A stretch of 64,000 nucleotides of DNA from Annulohypoxylon bovei var. microspora (Eukaryota; Ascomycota; Sordariomycetes; Xylariales; Hypoxylaceae): contig MU405253.1 in the NCBI GenBank assembly GCA_022836615.1, forward strand, positions 1-64,000. Reading direction: 5' to 3'. Below the pieces are notes generated by a model that was not told where the DNA came from, did no database searches, and saw nothing but the letters and a program-made list of their open reading frames with translations. Positions 11,484 through 25,500 of this stretch are shown one piece after another; position 1 is the stretch's first letter, and every line of letters begins with the position of its first letter. Both the position numbers and the translations under genes were made by a program.

Positions 11484-12480
11484 CTACAGAAAATCTTCAA
11501 TACCATACAAACCACGACTCATCTCGCCCCCAGCTCTGTATTTCCCACCCAGAGCACCGCCGGGCGTGCAGACGTCTTTCTCTAACCACCATTCGCCGTC
11601 GCGAAGCTTCGCTGCATTCCACCTACTACGGGCCTCAAAGACATCCTCGGGTTCGATCCTCGAGTGACGCACGACATTGCCCCTGGCATCAAGATACAGA
11701 ATCCGCAGCTTACCCGACTCGAACGCCTCGGCGTCCGCCACGAGGAGGTACGTCGCCACGGCCATGACCTGAAGCTGCATTCCGATACCAGCCTCAATCT
11801 CCTCTTCCACGTCCTCGGCACGAATGATAGCGTCCATAAGCTTCTGCCGCGTGGAAAGGAAGTCGGCGCGCGATATGTCATTGAAAAACGCACGGGAATA
11901 CCCCTGCTGCGGCCCGGCAAGCTCAGGCAGGACATCAAAGACCCTCCCCCAGCGCTCGCCAAACGCGAAAAGATCAGGATCGTCTAGCTTGGTCCAAGTA
12001 CCGGAATCGTCGCCCTCATCAAATGTTGGATCGTAGTCCTCGTCGATCGCACGCCACTCGGCGAACTTGTCATCGCCGGCCCCGTAGTGCGTGCGCAGCC
12101 AGATCGCCTCGTCGTTGCGATCCTTCTAGATGGATAGGGCGGCCTAGCGCTAGCGCTTAGGACGCCATGGCGCGAGGATATGGCAAACCTCATCTGCGGT
12201 TGGGACGCGTGACATGACCTCGAGGTCCACGGCCTCCCGGCCCGTCGCATCCCATGCCTTGGGGATAGTTTCGAGCTGCATAAAGGCGCGGATCAACTCC
12301 CGTCTCTGGTCCGATGGGGAGGAGGAGGAGGATGGGTCCCAGTGTCCCTATAAGCGTGACGTTAGCGGATGGCGTGGGGTAGGCGAGATATCATGGGACC
12401 CTGCCGCTTACGATGAGGTATTGTTCGGCTGGGAAGGCGTCCCATGGTGGATATTTGGATCTTAATTTGATAGGGTTTTA
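11484..12480 (-). pseudogene. Decayed two-exon gene with three in-frame TAG codons
   Basis: Reading the minus strand, one frame stays open from about 12347 to the TGA at 11484 except for three TAG codons at 12152-12150, 12146-12144 and 12128-12126. Around them the protein reads smoothly (HILAPWRPKR...KDRNDEAIWLRTHYG). Upstream is a well-formed intron, 12411-12348 (GTAAGC...GCTAACG...TATAG), joined in phase to an upstream coding stretch (PPWDAFPAEQYLI) with no ATG before a stop at about 12481. The lower 118 codons (11837-11484) remain an intact ATG frame. All three stops would be CAG by a single C-to-T change, a RIP-like signature. The family is not recognised; the original was an acidic protein of about 300 residues. 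Alternatively a shorter functional gene starts downstream of the stops. Confidence 0.6.
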
Positions 12481-13079
12481 GAACAAATCAGAGGGTTGTA
12501 TAAAGGGAATGGTAGCGTGTCTATTCCTGACCTTCTAGTTTGGGCTGATTTTCAGCTGGCTTAAATACAGGAGGTTGGGCCACCTACCTAGAGAAGTCGG
12601 CAATGGCATCAAATATGCGCGGCAGTCCGTTCGCAATGTCGGGAATATCGAGAGAGATAAGCCATAACAAGTCATAGGGAACATGTCAAGAGGTATTGCC
12701 AAAGACTTCTTTGGCCGAACTCACAATATATCCATTAGCATCATGGCGTGATAGACCCTATGCTCACATGCTCGCTTTCTCTCGCATCCTTAAATACCCA
12801 GGATCGCATCAGTTTGGTTGCAGATACTAACTTGATATAGTAATCATACACAGAGCCCTAAATTAACGTCAGCGAAGTTACATGTCCACTGCCATATAGC
12901 CCGTAGGACTAGATTATGGTAACACATGCTTACGTAAGTTCACAGAGCCTTGATCACAAGGGACATCTGACAATAGATATCACTGGCTTAAGACATTTAA
13001 ATGTAGTATTAAACCATCTATTTCTTTCACTCTAACGGCTAAGGGTTTCTTCAAGGGGTGGAGCTATAATTTAGCATCG
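12481..13079. other. Intergenic AT-rich sequence, nothing recognised
   Basis: No open frame of note. This is the left edge of a 10-kb gene desert. Confidence 0.5.
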
Positions 13080-14750
13080 TGTTGATTCACGGAGCGGACT
13101 CCCGGATCTGTATCGAAGCCCTGCATCCAGATCCCCACAAGGATCAAGACACGGCGCACGATCATCGGACCCGAGGCACACCGGTGTGCGTGTTTCAGCC
13201 ACCATAAGCAGCCCTATATCATGCATGTCACCCGTCACCCGTCCAATGGGGCCCGCGTGTTTCGGCCGACTGTACCCATCCGACTCCAGGCGGGTATCCC
13301 TCGACGCGGTGGGCTGACAGTCTCACCCACGGTGTGCAGATCCGCGACTTACAGAGCACGCGCAAAATGGCATTGGCAGGAACGCGAGAATGTCTTAAAC
13401 ATGACAGCGGAGTGACCCGGCGCCCTTCGTGTCTTCCGACTACCTAAGACATCCAACTCGAGACCGGAGATATATGCTATACTGTAGAGGCTCAGCCACG
13501 AAGTGATGCCCCAGCCGCGCGTATGATATCGCGAACATGTATGCTGTGCGACTCGCATCCGAAGATCCTTTCGCTTACGGGCTTGACAGCGTCTCGGGGC
13601 CCGGAAGCGGGACAGCAGCGGGATTGGCCAGCCCAACCCGAGACCTATCGCCTCTTACCTAGTTAGCAGAATGGCGATCTTCAACATACATACATACATA
13701 CCGCCCCAAAGCGTCCATTCTAGAACGCTTCTTCGGTCTAGGCAAGCGCAGCTGAAACATAGCACTCGACGGCGTCGAGACCGGGCCTGCGACGCCGGCG
13801 CCCCATTCGCTGCCGGGACGCGCGCCGTCGCTCGCTGGCACGAAGCCCGCGCTCCTGCTAGGCAGGGGGCGTGCGTGCGCCTGCGACTGCGCGGCCCGCG
13901 TCGCGGCCAGCCTGGTCCTGCGACCGGGCGACCGGAGGCGCGCAGCCATGATGCGAACGGAGGCGCTCGCGAGACTGCGATGGGAAGGGATCGGTGGCCC
14001 GCGCTGACGACCTGCGAACTGCGCATCCTGGCTCGCGCTGGAATGATGATTCCGCACGCGCGAGGCGCTGATGTGTACGTAGGTAGGTAGGTAGGTAATG
14101 AGCGAGCGAGTCTTGGAAATGCGCTGTGTGTGTCTCGGTAATCTGCTAGATCAGAGACTACGGCCGTGTTAGCGCAGCCGACGAGTTGCCTAAACGATCG
14201 CCTGTGCTAGCGCGGCGTGGCGTGGTGAGCGTTGCTAGATATAACGTTGTTACGTAGAAATCGGTCGTGGGTTAGGATAACTATCAAGTTTGTTTGCGTG
14301 TGAAACTACCGGCTACCGTCGCCGAAAAAAAAAGTCACATGGCGGAGTTGCTGGATTGGGGTTAGGACCTTGTCACCTGTTACACGGTCGAGTTACCAGA
14401 GAGAGAGAGAGCTCAGGCATGCCGCCGCCGAGACGATGGCCGTCGGGGGAAAAGCGCTGGTTAGCGCGAGGCGTGCGTGGGTGCGCGGCCGAGATCCCAA
14501 ATGCAGGTAGCCGGAGAGGGAAGACGCGGTGGATCTAATGTGCGCTGTCGATCGAAAATCAGGGTCTTTTAAGCCCGAAGAGGACGGCCGTCTTCCCAAT
14601 CGTTGGAAACGACCTCTCGTAATTGGTTCCTGGGTCGATAGATCCCATCACGAGTGGTGGTGTGGACTGCCGGCTTTTGGTTCCGATGTCTCTTCTGACG
14701 ATACGGGATGGATCAAGATGGGTGCCGAGCTTGGCGACTGGATCATGTAC
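13080..14750. other. GC-rich island without a recognisable gene
   Basis: GC content rises visibly, especially 13740-14060 and 14400-14600. Several overlapping open frames exist on both strands (for example 13671-14090 plus; 14057-13659 and 14026-13655 minus), but all are Arg/Ala-rich, lack domains and overlap one another, as expected from stop-codon scarcity in GC-rich DNA. A GTAG tetranucleotide microsatellite lies at 14079-14097. Confidence 0.5.
14079..14097. repeat. GTAG microsatellite
   Basis: About five tandem GTAG units at the right edge of the GC-rich core. Similar TAGG/GTAT runs recur at 14749-14770 and 15107-15116. Confidence 0.8.
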
Positions 14751-17700
14751 GTAGGTATGTAGGTATGTATATACGGAGATGCGAAACCATGGATATTTTT
14801 TTGTTCTTATGATATTAGATAACGTGCTTGGAGTACGTTTTTATATATCTAGGCACTGATTTACCATGCCACGTTGCCCGTGACACCGGATGTAGCTACG
14901 GTTGGGGGCGGATAAGGCGAGCAGGAGGAATCAGCTTGGTAATACGACGAGTCAAAAGATGGGCCTGCGTCACCGTGTAGACGGGTCCTTGCTGATGAAC
15001 CGCGGAAGTGGTGTGAAAGCCGACGGAACTAGAGGCTGTATGCAGTGAGTGTGGCAATGGCATGTTCATCAGTTACACACATAACGTTTTGCCACGGTTA
15101 CTATGTAGGTAGGTAATGTCTATAGACTCGATATATGTACCTATCGCCGTTGGCTTCGTTCGCTGTGGTCGTCGAAATGACTAAGATTATACAACGACAG
15201 TGGGATTAGATGACGTCTGATCAGCAATATACAATCTAGCTGGCTACCTAGCCACTTTAATCCGCAATTCGGAATTGGAAGAGTTGGTTAAGGATCCACC
15301 AGCGAGGCTTCATGTGAATTAATTCTGTTTCAGGCAGTTGACTATCGAGCATATGGGCGCAATAATTCTCGATTGGTAGGGTATGACGAAATGTTGTTGT
15401 GGGAAATGTTACAGTCGATGTCTTCTGCAATGCGACGCTTTCTGCTTCCACGTCCTCTGTTCCCTCGAGATGTGGCTAGCGAACGGCCTGATGCCCATCT
15501 CACCCAAGGCACGCGGGATGCGGGTAAGGCATCGTTGCGGTATGTGATCTGCACATCGGTGAAAAAAACTCCCATGACTTGCAGTAGAGCGGATGCCCAC
15601 TGGGCGGGTCCGAGGATTATTATTAGTCTAGCCCTCCTGGCTGACTGCAGGAGGTCCAGTCCGTACATGTAGCAGTTGACAGTCGACCACCGGTTCTGGA
15701 CACGGCAGAGGACGGCTTGCATTGTGGCCCAAAGATTGCGACCGCGAACTGCAGGATGACAAAATAATCCCACACGGGCGGCTCCATGGTCTCGAGGACT
15801 ACAGTGGTCTAGAAAACGTCTTCTAACAATAGACGAGGTGCCTTAAGACTTTAGTATACCTACCTACATCACTAGAGCCGTTGACTAGCGCATCGATGGG
15901 CTCCGTTTGGTCTGACATCGGTTGCCCAATAGGTACATATAATTCCGCACAATATCCGTGAGCATTTCCGTAGCGCTCCTCTATTTCCATCCCGATGGCC
16001 CGATAGCCTGGGACCGCTAGCTCACGGAGCTACCAACTGAAGCAGTTCGGACTATTTATCCTAACTACATATCATGGGTTGAAGGTAGGATAGCGTATTT
16101 TCATAATCTGTGACTAATAGGTAGGCCATCTAGGTATGCTGTTGGAAAGCTTTCAGGCACGAATACTGGGGGCGACGTCATGGGGTTTTCCGGACCTAAG
16201 ACGAGCGAACTTATAATATGCTGGTATAGCTAGGCTGGGAAAGGTCAATTTGGTAGTCATCCATTCAACAATCAGCCATTGGTTGATTAGATGAGTTTCA
16301 TTTGTCGAAGGAATCGAAGAGGACCGACCTTTTCCATTTCTAGTCATCCCCGAGAAGGGTATGGGTGGGAATAAGTACGCAGCCCTTGGAAGTGATCGGC
16401 ATATCTTAGAAAGGTATCCCACCCTTGCTCTCCCTGCTTAAGTCCCTGCACACACGGGCACGGTGCGCCATCTGCCTGTGATAAAAACCTGGGGAAGACA
16501 AGGGTAAGCTCGTCGATTTGAACCTCGGAATGTGAAGCGCTTTGCTCTTGTAGGAGTAGTGTATGTATGGGGATCTCATAGTCGATATTAGGAAAATGGT
16601 AGAATATTATTAGACAACCACGTTCGGACTTAGCATCACATAGTACTGTAGGTTGTTGCTCGGAGTGCTGGTATTGACGATCGTCGTTTACATAGAATAG
16701 ACGGCAATGTCGGGATGCGGTCTAGAGTAACTTCTGTCACATCTTAAACAGCAACTCGGGAACTTGAATTGTATATGAAAACCAACGAGGCCAAGAAATT
16801 TACATATTGTTGGGATGGAAGACTATATCAGACCAACCTTGAGCTTGACTTTAGGTCAAACTAGTGCCAACTTTTTGATAGTTTTTGACTGAGCTTTAAT
16901 GCCCATTGGTGTATGCCGTTAGCTCTGAGTTTAACGTCAGAAATACTAAGGAGAGTCGTAAGCATCCCGACTGACAGAACTCAATATGGTCTACGAACAA
17001 TAGCAGCCAATGCTTTACACAACCCTGGAATCCTGCCCACCTGACATTTCACACTTTTCATATCTCTATTTCAGGTATAAAGCCGGTGAATTAGTGCCGA
17101 ACCTCGAAGCGCCGTAGAAGAACTGGCTATCGGAACACACTCGAAGCGGCAGCAGAAAACCTAGATCAAGGTGCTATGCGGTAGAACGGCTTTTATTAGT
17201 TTCTAGGTGGGCCAGACTGCTCCATGTTATTAAAGGGATTGTCTGGGCGCTGATCTGACCCCGAAGTGGGTTTTTGGGGAAATTTGGGGTTATGGGGGAG
17301 GGCAAGTCTGCATCGTCTTCCCCAGATGCCGAAGCACCGGGAGGTAACCTCTCCGCGGTATGCGTGAAGGTGGACGCATGCCGATTGGGAGCCCTACTAT
17401 GGCAGTGGATAGTGGCCGATATCGACCATATCGATGTCCCACGGATGCTTCTGAACGGCTACAAACAAGCGCCGCAGGGTCCTTCGTTGAGCTGCATACC
17501 TGTCCCTTCGGCTGTACCCGATATTGGCAATATAGATGCACTGGATATTTGGAGATATCCACGTCTGGCAAGCACAGGCTCAAGTTAAGCCGATACATTG
17601 GTAGTAGAAGCAGTACGATAAGTTCGCAACTTAGGCGCCTCTATGAGATGTCGTTCAAATATTACGTAGCTAAAGAATTTGGGCATAAGTAGAAGTGGTG

Positions 17701-20700
17701 CACCTGATAGATCATTTAGCTAGTTTCAAAAGCCGTCTTACAAACGTAGGTCCGAATTGATATCGGATTCTTGCGGTGTGAGACGGTGCCAAGGTGAATA
17801 ATCAAGGTGAAGCAGATGACTCTGGGGTTTGATTCGTCAATTGTCCGGAGAGGAACTAACCCCTGCTGCCCCTGTGCCCTGCTACCCGGGATCCTTGAAG
17901 AACCGGAGAACTCCTACAGTATGTAAGGATTGCATAATAGCTGATTACCTATGAAAGGAAATCCTGGAGTTGCGTTGTTCCCGGCTTGATAGATGATATG
18001 ATAGAACGGCCATGTTATATCCATCGATCCGCTCTACAACAGTTTCGGCGTGATTGAGATGGAGACCTTAACGAATTCAACGAAACGATATCGTTTAATG
18101 CAACGGTAGTCGGGAGCCAATTTCGGTCGAGGCCACTTCAATTCGTGTTTTCTTCATACATAAAATGCATACTTCGGAAATTCGCCTAGGTACCTACTAG
18201 TTAAAGCTGACTCTCACTAGTACGACCTGGCGCCTGGTAAGACTGTATCAGTTTCGGAGAGTGTGGATCTTGTTGAAAGGTAGGATTCACGGCACCTATT
18301 GTGTAATGTTCTACGTTGCGTCCCTTCGTTCTGATTCTGATATATCGAACGAAAAGCATATCCTGTTCTTATCTGGCCTTCTAGAAATGATCCTCGTTTG
18401 GGAGGAGGGCGTCATGCTATGTATGTATGTATGGTGGGAGGAATTAACGGTGCAAATAAATGGGTTCGTTCGTACCCTCATCCTACCCTGTTTCGATAAA
18501 TCTTGGCTGAGGCGACATAGCCAACGGGCGAACATTGCGCCATAACATCGAGCTGCGTGGCATGCAGGGTTACCTTTTTAAGCCGTTGATACCCCAAACG
18601 TGCTCTTTAAGAACCTGCCGCTGCCCTAGCTGGTTCGGCTAGTCGAACCCGAGCAGCCCGAGATCTTTGCTTTCTTGTCGGGTACTGTATTAGCAGCTTG
18701 CACAAAGAGGCGTAAAATCAAAAGGTCCCCTTTGCAACATTTGCAACATCTGTAGGTATCGACGAGGCACTGCGATGCCCGACTGAAGAGATGTCCTCCG
18801 ATCTGTATTATAACTTCGAAGGAATGCATAAGATGTGAGTGCTTATGCTATCAAAATTTATGAAACCCCGAAATAAGGGATCAGGCTATGTCGTCCCTAT
18901 CTAGGGCAGCCATGGATTTCTTGGCTCGTTGAATCAACCAATCCCATATTTTTCATTTGCTTCCGTAGTTACATAGTAGCTGCCGCCGCGGAAGGCAAAA
19001 TCGTCGTTGTGCATCCGGACGCCAGACTGACCTAGATGGAAGGTAACTTCCATCATTGGCTCAAGCAATGAACTAAAGCCCCATCAAATGGTCTCTTGAT
19101 CAGAAAAGGATTGTATTATATAGGTATGTGGCCAGTGTTGGAAAGTCGTGATATGTCCCTATGAGGGAATATTCGACGAAGTAGACTCCCGATACATACT
19201 TTTTTGTGTGCCATGCCACGTTTTCTTGACAAACGGGAGCGACCTAGGGTTCAGGTTCTAGGCTACTCATTGACGGGTTGACTAGGTCGCACAGAAAGTA
19301 CCTATCCGTCGAGATGCCTCATACTAAATTGTTGGGCACGGGAGCAATAAGTAATCAATACTAATAGCAGCCACGAAACTTTCAGGTTGTAGTTTTGAGG
19401 CTTAAGTTTATATTAATAGACCCTATAACGTCCCGAAAAGGCCGTTGAGAATATCCTAGGGTTGCCGTGTGGGAAGTTGGTCCTGATGAACAACATACCG
19501 CGCTGATATTATCGTTAGGGTCTCGCAAAGTAAACCCGTCATTGGTATACTTCTAGATTAGTTAAAGAAGCTTGACTTACCTGCAAGTAAGACTCGCCGC
19601 GTAAGACTGGTCATATATTCGATTCAGGGACCAATTCGTAAACGCACGTCTTCGAGTGAGCGAAGAGATAGCTTGTGTTGGTGCATAACTAACAGCAACG
19701 TAGCTGCAAGCTGCGATCTTCGGCGGCTACAGCGCGCTGTTAAGACCCGTATATTGGGTGGAGACGAATATAAACTGTGTACTTGGATACTTACCACACA
19801 AATGTAATTAACCCAGAGAGGTACAGATTAGCAGTAGCCTGCATCTTTTTAGCTTGGCCTGCCATTTTTAGTCTATCGCATAAAAGGGGGTCCTTGTTTC
19901 GAGAAGCAAACCTCGTCATAAAGGAAATGGTAATGGTAACAAGATACATGTACACCCTCGTAATACTTGTTTGTCATATGGATGAGATGAAGAAAAGCTC
20001 GTATGAATAGGTAGGTACTTACTTATTGTAGGTATGTATTTTATATAACTCGTAGGGGGCACAAAGGCTTAGAGACGAGAAACTCCTAGCCATCCACTTA
20101 AGCGGATTGAATGGTTTGTCGTCTCCTTGGATCCGAGACAAGCTTCCTCTTTGGTTCATCACTACGGGAGTAGATGAATCCTAGATTACCATTGTTAACG
20201 CGACGTTATATATATCCGGAGAGGGCTATTGGCCTGAGCGGAACCCCTGGCGGCGAACGTATAATAATAGTGTGTACTACGTAATTTGTGCTATATGCGC
20301 GTGTGTTGCGTGTGGTGTGAAGCTCCAGGAGTATGTAACATAGATGATTGAGATGCCTTTCTGTGGGAACGATGCTTAGCTGGATACGTCTAAGCGCGGG
20401 ATACGTAGTCATAGTGTAGAAGACAGCCCCCATATTAGCCAATGATAAGACGTTCGTCAGACCCTAACGCTTGACGCAAGGCGGCCGGGATCGCAAAGTT
20501 CGATCGACTCATCCGGCGCTGTCGATGGTGATAGTGCATATACTACATACATACACATACATGTACGTATATGTACTGTATGTATGTGTTCTAAAAACAT
20601 AGGAATATGATTGGGCAAAAGGGGGTATGGTGCAGATATAGGGAACACCGGACTGGTCGAGGCAAGAGGCGATGATGTGCCTGCAGGCCGCTAACAGACC

Positions 20701-22544
20701 GAAGAGAACCATCAGATTCGCCAGCTAGCTAGCTAGCCTAGGGAAGTTGACGAGTTAATTCAAAGCCAATTGCCCCTCGGTCCTCTTCCAGCCCCTCCAA
20801 GGGTCCCTTCGCAGCGCGAAGGCTGTTGGAGCCTTGAGTCCTTGGGAGGCTTGATTTCAAACCAGAGCAGATTCAAATCGGTTACCAAGCTCCATTTCGC
20901 CGAATTCGCTCCGTGGGCAGGCTTGTGGAACGGATAGCTCCCTGAAGATCATCCCCATTGGTAGGCTAAGAGGCTGACATCAAGTGAGAAGAACAAAAAC
21001 AGCCTCAGCTACGTACTTAAACGAATGTTTGAAAGGCTTGTTTAGTCTTGTGATAACATAGATTACCAAGATCAATAAACCAACCCAAGTAATGAGGGTA
21101 ATATCGGAGAATTGATGATTGACGATTGATGATTGATGCTATGTAGGTACTCGATAGGCAAACAAGTGGTTGAGAAAAGAACGTTGGTAAAATGGATGAA
21201 CCGGACATTGAATGCAACCTGACCTTAGTGAATCAAATTGGAAGATTGAAGGAAAGATCTAATTGATTCCCTGTCAAACGTTAAGGATAACGGTTACCTA
21301 CTTGGAATTGAAGTATAAAATACATTATTTAGATTTGCATCTTGTGACCAGAATCCACTCCTAACTGTGGATTTGGCTCCGGCGGTTCTTCCCATACGAG
21401 CCAATTAGATCATATATAGTCGTTTAGATCCCTGTACGTGGATCCCTTGTCAGTGAGTAAGATGCCCTGAAACTAACGGGTTGCCCTTGCGCAAGATCAG
21501 CCCATACGCAATCGCCTAAACGATGTTATAGATACTTGATTTAGTGGTACTTACCTGGTAATACCAGCAATTTTAGCCATATCAAATGACCTACTAAGTT
21601 GATTTCACAGCCCACTACCAACCTTAACCTGCCCTTCTCTGACCTCTCTTGCCTGCCCTGAAAAGTGCGATGAAATCACACTGTGGCAATGGACCGGCGT
21701 TATTGCCTTCAGGTAACTTGAACCCAACCCAATGAATGACCCGATCCTGTCAAACCCGGTTTGGCTTTTCTTAAGGCTCTTCTATTCTGCCTTTTGTACT
21801 TTTAGAAGTTTTTATCTTTTATTAGTTGTTTTTATCTTACAATTTCAATTCGTTAAAATTGCTTTATCTATTTTCCCGACCTTTATACATCACAGAGTTC
21901 CCGTCTGACCGCTGATTCAAACACTTCCCGTCCCAATTGAACAATTTAGTTATTTATCTTACTTCCCAGCCTACATGTAGGTGGTGGTTGAAACAGTCAT
22001 CGAGTTGTACCTAGGTATACTACATACCACATACGTACTTGCACAGTACGAGAATAATACTGTACAAGGTACCGAGGGGTTATGCGATAATCGATACGAA
22101 AAGGTCCAAGCTCTCTTAGCTCTTTCGAAGCTCTGACGCTCTGCCCCTCCAAAGGAATCTGAGGTACCCGCCTAACTTGGAAACCTACCCACTACTGTGC
22201 GCCTAACCTCCCACGTCTTAGCCAATCCACCTGTCTAATTCCTTCCCAGCAGCACCAGACGTCTCTTTCCCACTCCAAAATCTCCCCACCACACGCAACG
22301 CAGAGGCGCAAAATCACTTTCGACCACACTCAATCAACGGTTCTAATCGCTCGCTCTGCCTTTTCCTCCCACTTACACCCAACCCTCGATTTCCGCCCGC
22401 CGTTGATTTTATCTTAGGGAATAGGGAAACAATTACGAACTGCTTGCTTCCAATTCCGCGACCTTCAAGATATCGACGGTAGTCGACGGTTGGATTTCCT
22501 CTCCCCCCTTCTTCTCTCCCACTTCTTCCACTTCTCAATCAGTC
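14751..22544. other. Gene desert, AT-rich, degenerate sequence
   Basis: Nearly 8 kb with only short unsupported open frames on both strands (15342-15773, 17274-17692 and 18261-18545 are the longest) and no recognisable domains. TATG/CATA microsatellites occur at 18418-18432 and 20546-20586. The last about 350 bases (22200-22540) are strongly CT-rich and probably the promoter/leader of the C2H2 regulator. Ancient, mutated transposon DNA is the likely origin, but I see no intact hallmark. Confidence 0.5.
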
Positions 22545-25500
22545 ATGTCCAACCCATCGCCGCCCGCTGCAGTCTCAGGGAACAATGCTGGCAACGATGA
22601 CTCCGGTATGGCTCCTAAATCTCCCCTCCAAGAGAGCTCTCTGATTGCCCCTCCATATGTTCCCCTTCCCCTTCCCCATCCGTACCTATTCTCTTATCTA
22701 GCTTCGGCGACCGCCAGCCACGCCGATATTGGGCAGTTTGTTAATATTAGCTACTTCAATTTTGTTGTCCTCGAACTACCACGAATGTGACCAATCTGAC
22801 TCATTAACTGACCTTAATTGTTGTGTAAAGCCTCGTCCATTACGGTGAACACCACCGCCACTGCTGCTGCTCCCGCGCAGTTCCCTCCGCCTAAGACCGA
22901 CAAGCCTCGTCCTCACGTCTGTGCTACTTGTCAACGTTCATTTGCCCGATTGGAACATCTGAAACGTCACGAACGTTCCCACACTAAAGAGAAACCATTC
23001 GAGTGTCCCGAATGCACGCGATGCTTTGCTCGACGAGATTTGCTTCTGCGTCACCAGCAGAAGCTTCATCAGACCACGACACCCTCGTCGCGGCCGAGGA
23101 ACCGTCGCGAAAGTACCAGCAGTACTGCTACCGCCCAGAGCCGAGCTCGAAAGAATAGTGTTGCTAGTGCCAATGCTTCCGCCGCGGCTGCGAATGCCTC
23201 GATGAGGCCTCGCGCAAACACTATTAGCCATGTTGACGGAAATCATATGCAGATGATGGCTGCTGCTAATGCTCAGGTGGCAAGAAACCAGCAGCAGCAG
23301 CAGCATCATCATATGCCTCCAACCCACAGCCGACACCAGAGCCTCGTGGGCTTACCACTACACGGTGTGGACCACGGCTTTGCCGGCATGTCTTCGGTGA
23401 TGGGACATCGAGGCATGAGCCACGGACTCCCAAAGCTGGAGACTCACAGCATTAATAACATGGATTTCAACGCCGGATTACGGACCGCGCCTCCTCTAGC
23501 TTTCCAGCCAGAGTATGATTTTGAGGGTTTGATATTCGGCCAGCCTGGCTCGACTATTAACCCAAATGCGCTTCACTACACCGAGTCTCCGCACTCGATG
23601 TCGTTAGATCCTACGTCCCCTTATGGCAATGGAATGGCGGACATGTCTACTCCTAGCCAGCATATAGATGACAGCTTTGACTGGCTAACAGGGTTCGAGC
23701 ATCAGATGTCGTTCAACAATCAGGGTGAGAATGCTGTTGACGGCTCGTCACCGTCCGCGATGAGCACCACCAGCCAGAGTGGTATTAGTGACGTGATGCT
23801 TGATGGCTCTAACCCTACGGCTGTGACGACTGCATCTAGCTCCATGTGGCAGCCGGCATTGATGGGTCCTCCTCAGGTGTCGACACCTTTTTCTATGGAA
23901 ATGGGCGGGACAGTGTTTCCGGATCTATTGAATGGGGCACCAGTGTCTCCCCAGCCGTCATCTCAGAAGAATATGAGTGATATCTATTTCTCAACGCCAC
24001 CTCCATCTATGAGTTCGCTTAGCCCCTCCATAATGTCTGGCCTGACTACACACAACATGAACCAGTCGCTCAGCTTCGGCTCTGGTCCAGAGACTCCCAC
24101 CTCCATGGGCGGTGGCCACCAGTCGCACTCACCCGTCTCAACCATTACTGACAATACACGGAATGCAATTATTGGTGCATTGTCCCAGTGTTCTCCGTTT
24201 GGTGGCCGTAAATACTCCTTCACATCACCCAATTCACCCATGTCACCACAGTTTCCTAATACCCCAGACAACGCCCCCGACAATGTAAAGAACTTACCGA
24301 GCACTCAGGATCTACAACGATATGTCACAAGTTACTTCCGATATTTTCATCCCCATCTCCCTTTCTTACATATTCCTACGCTGTCCTTTGATACCCCGTC
24401 CAATTTAGGTAGTGGACGATCGAATACTATTGGTGGAAGTGGATGCCTCGTCCTATCGATGGCAGCTATCGGTGCTCTGTATGAGATGGAACGTACCCAG
24501 TCTAGGGAGCTATTCGAGATGGCTAAGAAGATGATCCAGCTATATCTAGAGGAGCGAAGGAAGGCTGATATGCGAAAGGCTGATTTCAGGCGGACCCCAT
24601 CATCTGACCAGGGATCTCAAGGGCCGGAGTCTTCTATCCACACGCCGCTGTGGTTGGTACAGGCAATGCTTTTGAATGTCGTGTATGGGCATAATTGCGG
24701 CGACAAGATTGCGAGTGATATCGCCTCAACTCACTCTGCGGCCCTTGTTAGCCTTGCCCAGGCTGCTGGTCTGCTTCGACCAGTAAAGATGGATGCAGCG
24801 GAGATTCGGGAAATCCAGATGAATGATGCTGAAGGAAATTGGAACGGTGGGCTTAAGGCTGAATCGGAGGAACAGGCCGAGTGGTTGAGGTGGAAAACGA
24901 TGGAGGAGCGAAAGCGCACCCTCTACGTTATCTTCATTCTCTCGAGCCTCTTGGTGACCGCTTATAACCACACTCCAGCACTGACAAATTCCGAGATAGT
25001 CTTGGATCTACCCAGCGACGAAGAGTTCTTTGCAGCCGAAAGTGCCGCCTCTTTCCAATTGAAGGGTGGTGTGCGTGCTGCCGGGCACAACCGAACAACT
25101 TTCCACGAGGCTCTAAGTGAATTGCTTCGCACTAACGAGAAGCAACAGAAGTTGGCATTTGGCAACGGACAACAAATGAACGATATCCCACCAAGTGAGC
25201 TAAAACCTAGCACCCTTGGCTGCTTGGTTTTGATCAACGCGCTCCACAATTACATATGGGAAACGCGGCAACGTCACCATAACAAGATGTGGACGAACGA
25301 AGAAACCGAGAAGATGCATCGCCACATTGAACCAGCACTAAAAGCGTGGCAATCAGCCTGGGCGAGTAACCCGCATCACAGCTTGGAACGTCCGAATCCA
25401 TTTGGCATGGGTCCTTTGTCAGCCGATGCCATTCCCTTGCTTGATCTAGCTTACATTCGATTATTCGTCAATATGTCCCGGACTAAAGAAAAGTTTTGGC

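Noticed and set aside
13655..14090. Overlapping long frames on both strands in GC-rich sequence
   Set aside because: Arg/Ala/Pro-rich products on opposing strands over the same bases; the openness follows from few AT-rich stop codons.
16480..16560. Possible tRNA on the minus strand (GGTTCAAATC at about 16525)
   Set aside because: The T-stem does not pair and no A-box or acceptor stem is present.
17274..17692. Overlapping frames that briefly resemble a retroelement peptide (LLNGYKQAP)
   Set aside because: The resemblance is a few residues only. No reverse-transcriptase motif or continuation in any frame.
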